The position numbers and the translations under genes were made by a program. The notes under the pieces are model-generated. The model was not told the origin of the DNA. It saw only the letters and a list, made by a program, of their open reading frames with translations, and made no database searches. A stretch of 29,175 nt of DNA from a virus, in IMG/VR virus record IMGVR_UViG_3300037189_011142, positions 1 to 29,175 of that record, one strand, 5' to 3'. This document shows, piece after piece, positions 28,991 through 29,175 of the stretch. Position 1 is the first letter of the stretch. Each line of letters starts with the position of its first letter.

Positions 28991-29175
28991 ATGATCCTCC
29001 GTTGCCGTAACCGCTCCTTGATCAGGTTGCAGTATTCGGGATTGAGTTCAATGCCGACAACCCGCCGCCCGGCGTTCTGCGCGACCTGCGCGGTGGTGCC
29101 GGACCCCATGAACGGGTCCAGGACCGTGCAGGGAATCGCGGTGTGTTCGGGACAGTCGCAGGTCGGCTCCCAGCC
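28987..29175 (-). CDS. C-terminal end of N6/N4 DNA methyltransferase (partial)
   Basis: The last 62 codons of a gene that continues beyond the window. It contains CDCPEHTAIPCTVLDPF, then MGSGTT (motif I, the AdoMet-binding F-x-G-x-G variant), and VGIELNPEYCNLIKERL. Motif I near the C-terminus with D-P-F-x-G-S-G-T-T is characteristic of N6-adenine/N4-cytosine methyltransferases of the beta type. The catalytic D/N-PP-Y motif would lie outside. It overlaps the next gene as GTGA. With Mom it could form the phage's anti-restriction set; the specificity cannot be read. Confidence 0.8.
   Translation of the reverse strand, partial: GWEPTCDCPEHTAIPCTVLDPFMGSGTTAQVAQNAGRRVVGIELNPEYCNLIKERLRQRRIM

Noticed and set aside
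1-29175. tRNA genes, CRISPR arrays, insertion sequences or attachment sites
   Set aside because: Reading both strands I found no cloverleaf-like sequence, regular repeat-spacer series, transposase or integrase gene. A covariance-model scan would be needed to exclude degenerate tRNAs.

Overview
The window is a high-GC, gene-dense tailed-phage segment (Caudoviricetes, siphovirus-like). About 28 kb is one tightly packed late transcription unit on the minus strand, and four short plus-strand genes (the first cut by the window edge) lie at the left end. A tail tube protein, a G/GT-type chaperone pair and a tape-measure-like protein, with no sheath gene, indicate a long non-contractile tail. I see no integrase, repressor, tRNA, IS or CRISPR array, so a phage genome or contig is more likely than a decayed prophage. 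The host is inferred, from recollection only, to be a planctomycete: several tail genes (5022-6353, 2774-3400) resemble proteins I associate with Planctomycetota genomes and their phages.

Reading the minus strand from right to left: the C-terminal end of a DNA methyltransferase and a small gene; a membrane/lysis-like block (two holin-like proteins, a lipoprotein, a papain-like C1 cysteine protease, a CPPC thioredoxin-fold protein); small coiled-coil and unknown genes; two large tail-fibre-like proteins and a fibre-tail adaptor; a ParB-like protein and a Mom-family adenine-modification enzyme; terminase small (putative) and large subunits; a zinc-ribbon gene; a portal protein fused to a C-terminal ADP-ribosyltransferase; a MuF-like minor head protein; a protease-scaffold; a lectin-fold decoration candidate; the major capsid protein; head-tail connection genes; tail tube; the frameshifted tail chaperones; tape measure; tail-tip and baseplate proteins; and finally a glycosyltransferase-like gene at the convergent boundary with the plus-strand genes.

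Genes are coupled by 4-base ATGA or GTGA overlaps or by TGATG and TAATG junctions. Two slippery heptamers sit in the correct codon phase. A AAA AAC, directly before the stop of the 111-aa chaperone, would join it to the next ORF, as in lambda G/GT. A AAA AAG, within an A9 run at the portal/ADP-ribosyltransferase hinge, would give a portal lacking the toxin-like domain. The most interesting elements are this portal-ART fusion and its hinge slippery site, the ParB-Mom DNA-modification pair beside the terminase, and a lysis-like block in which the only visible lytic-type enzyme is a cysteine protease.
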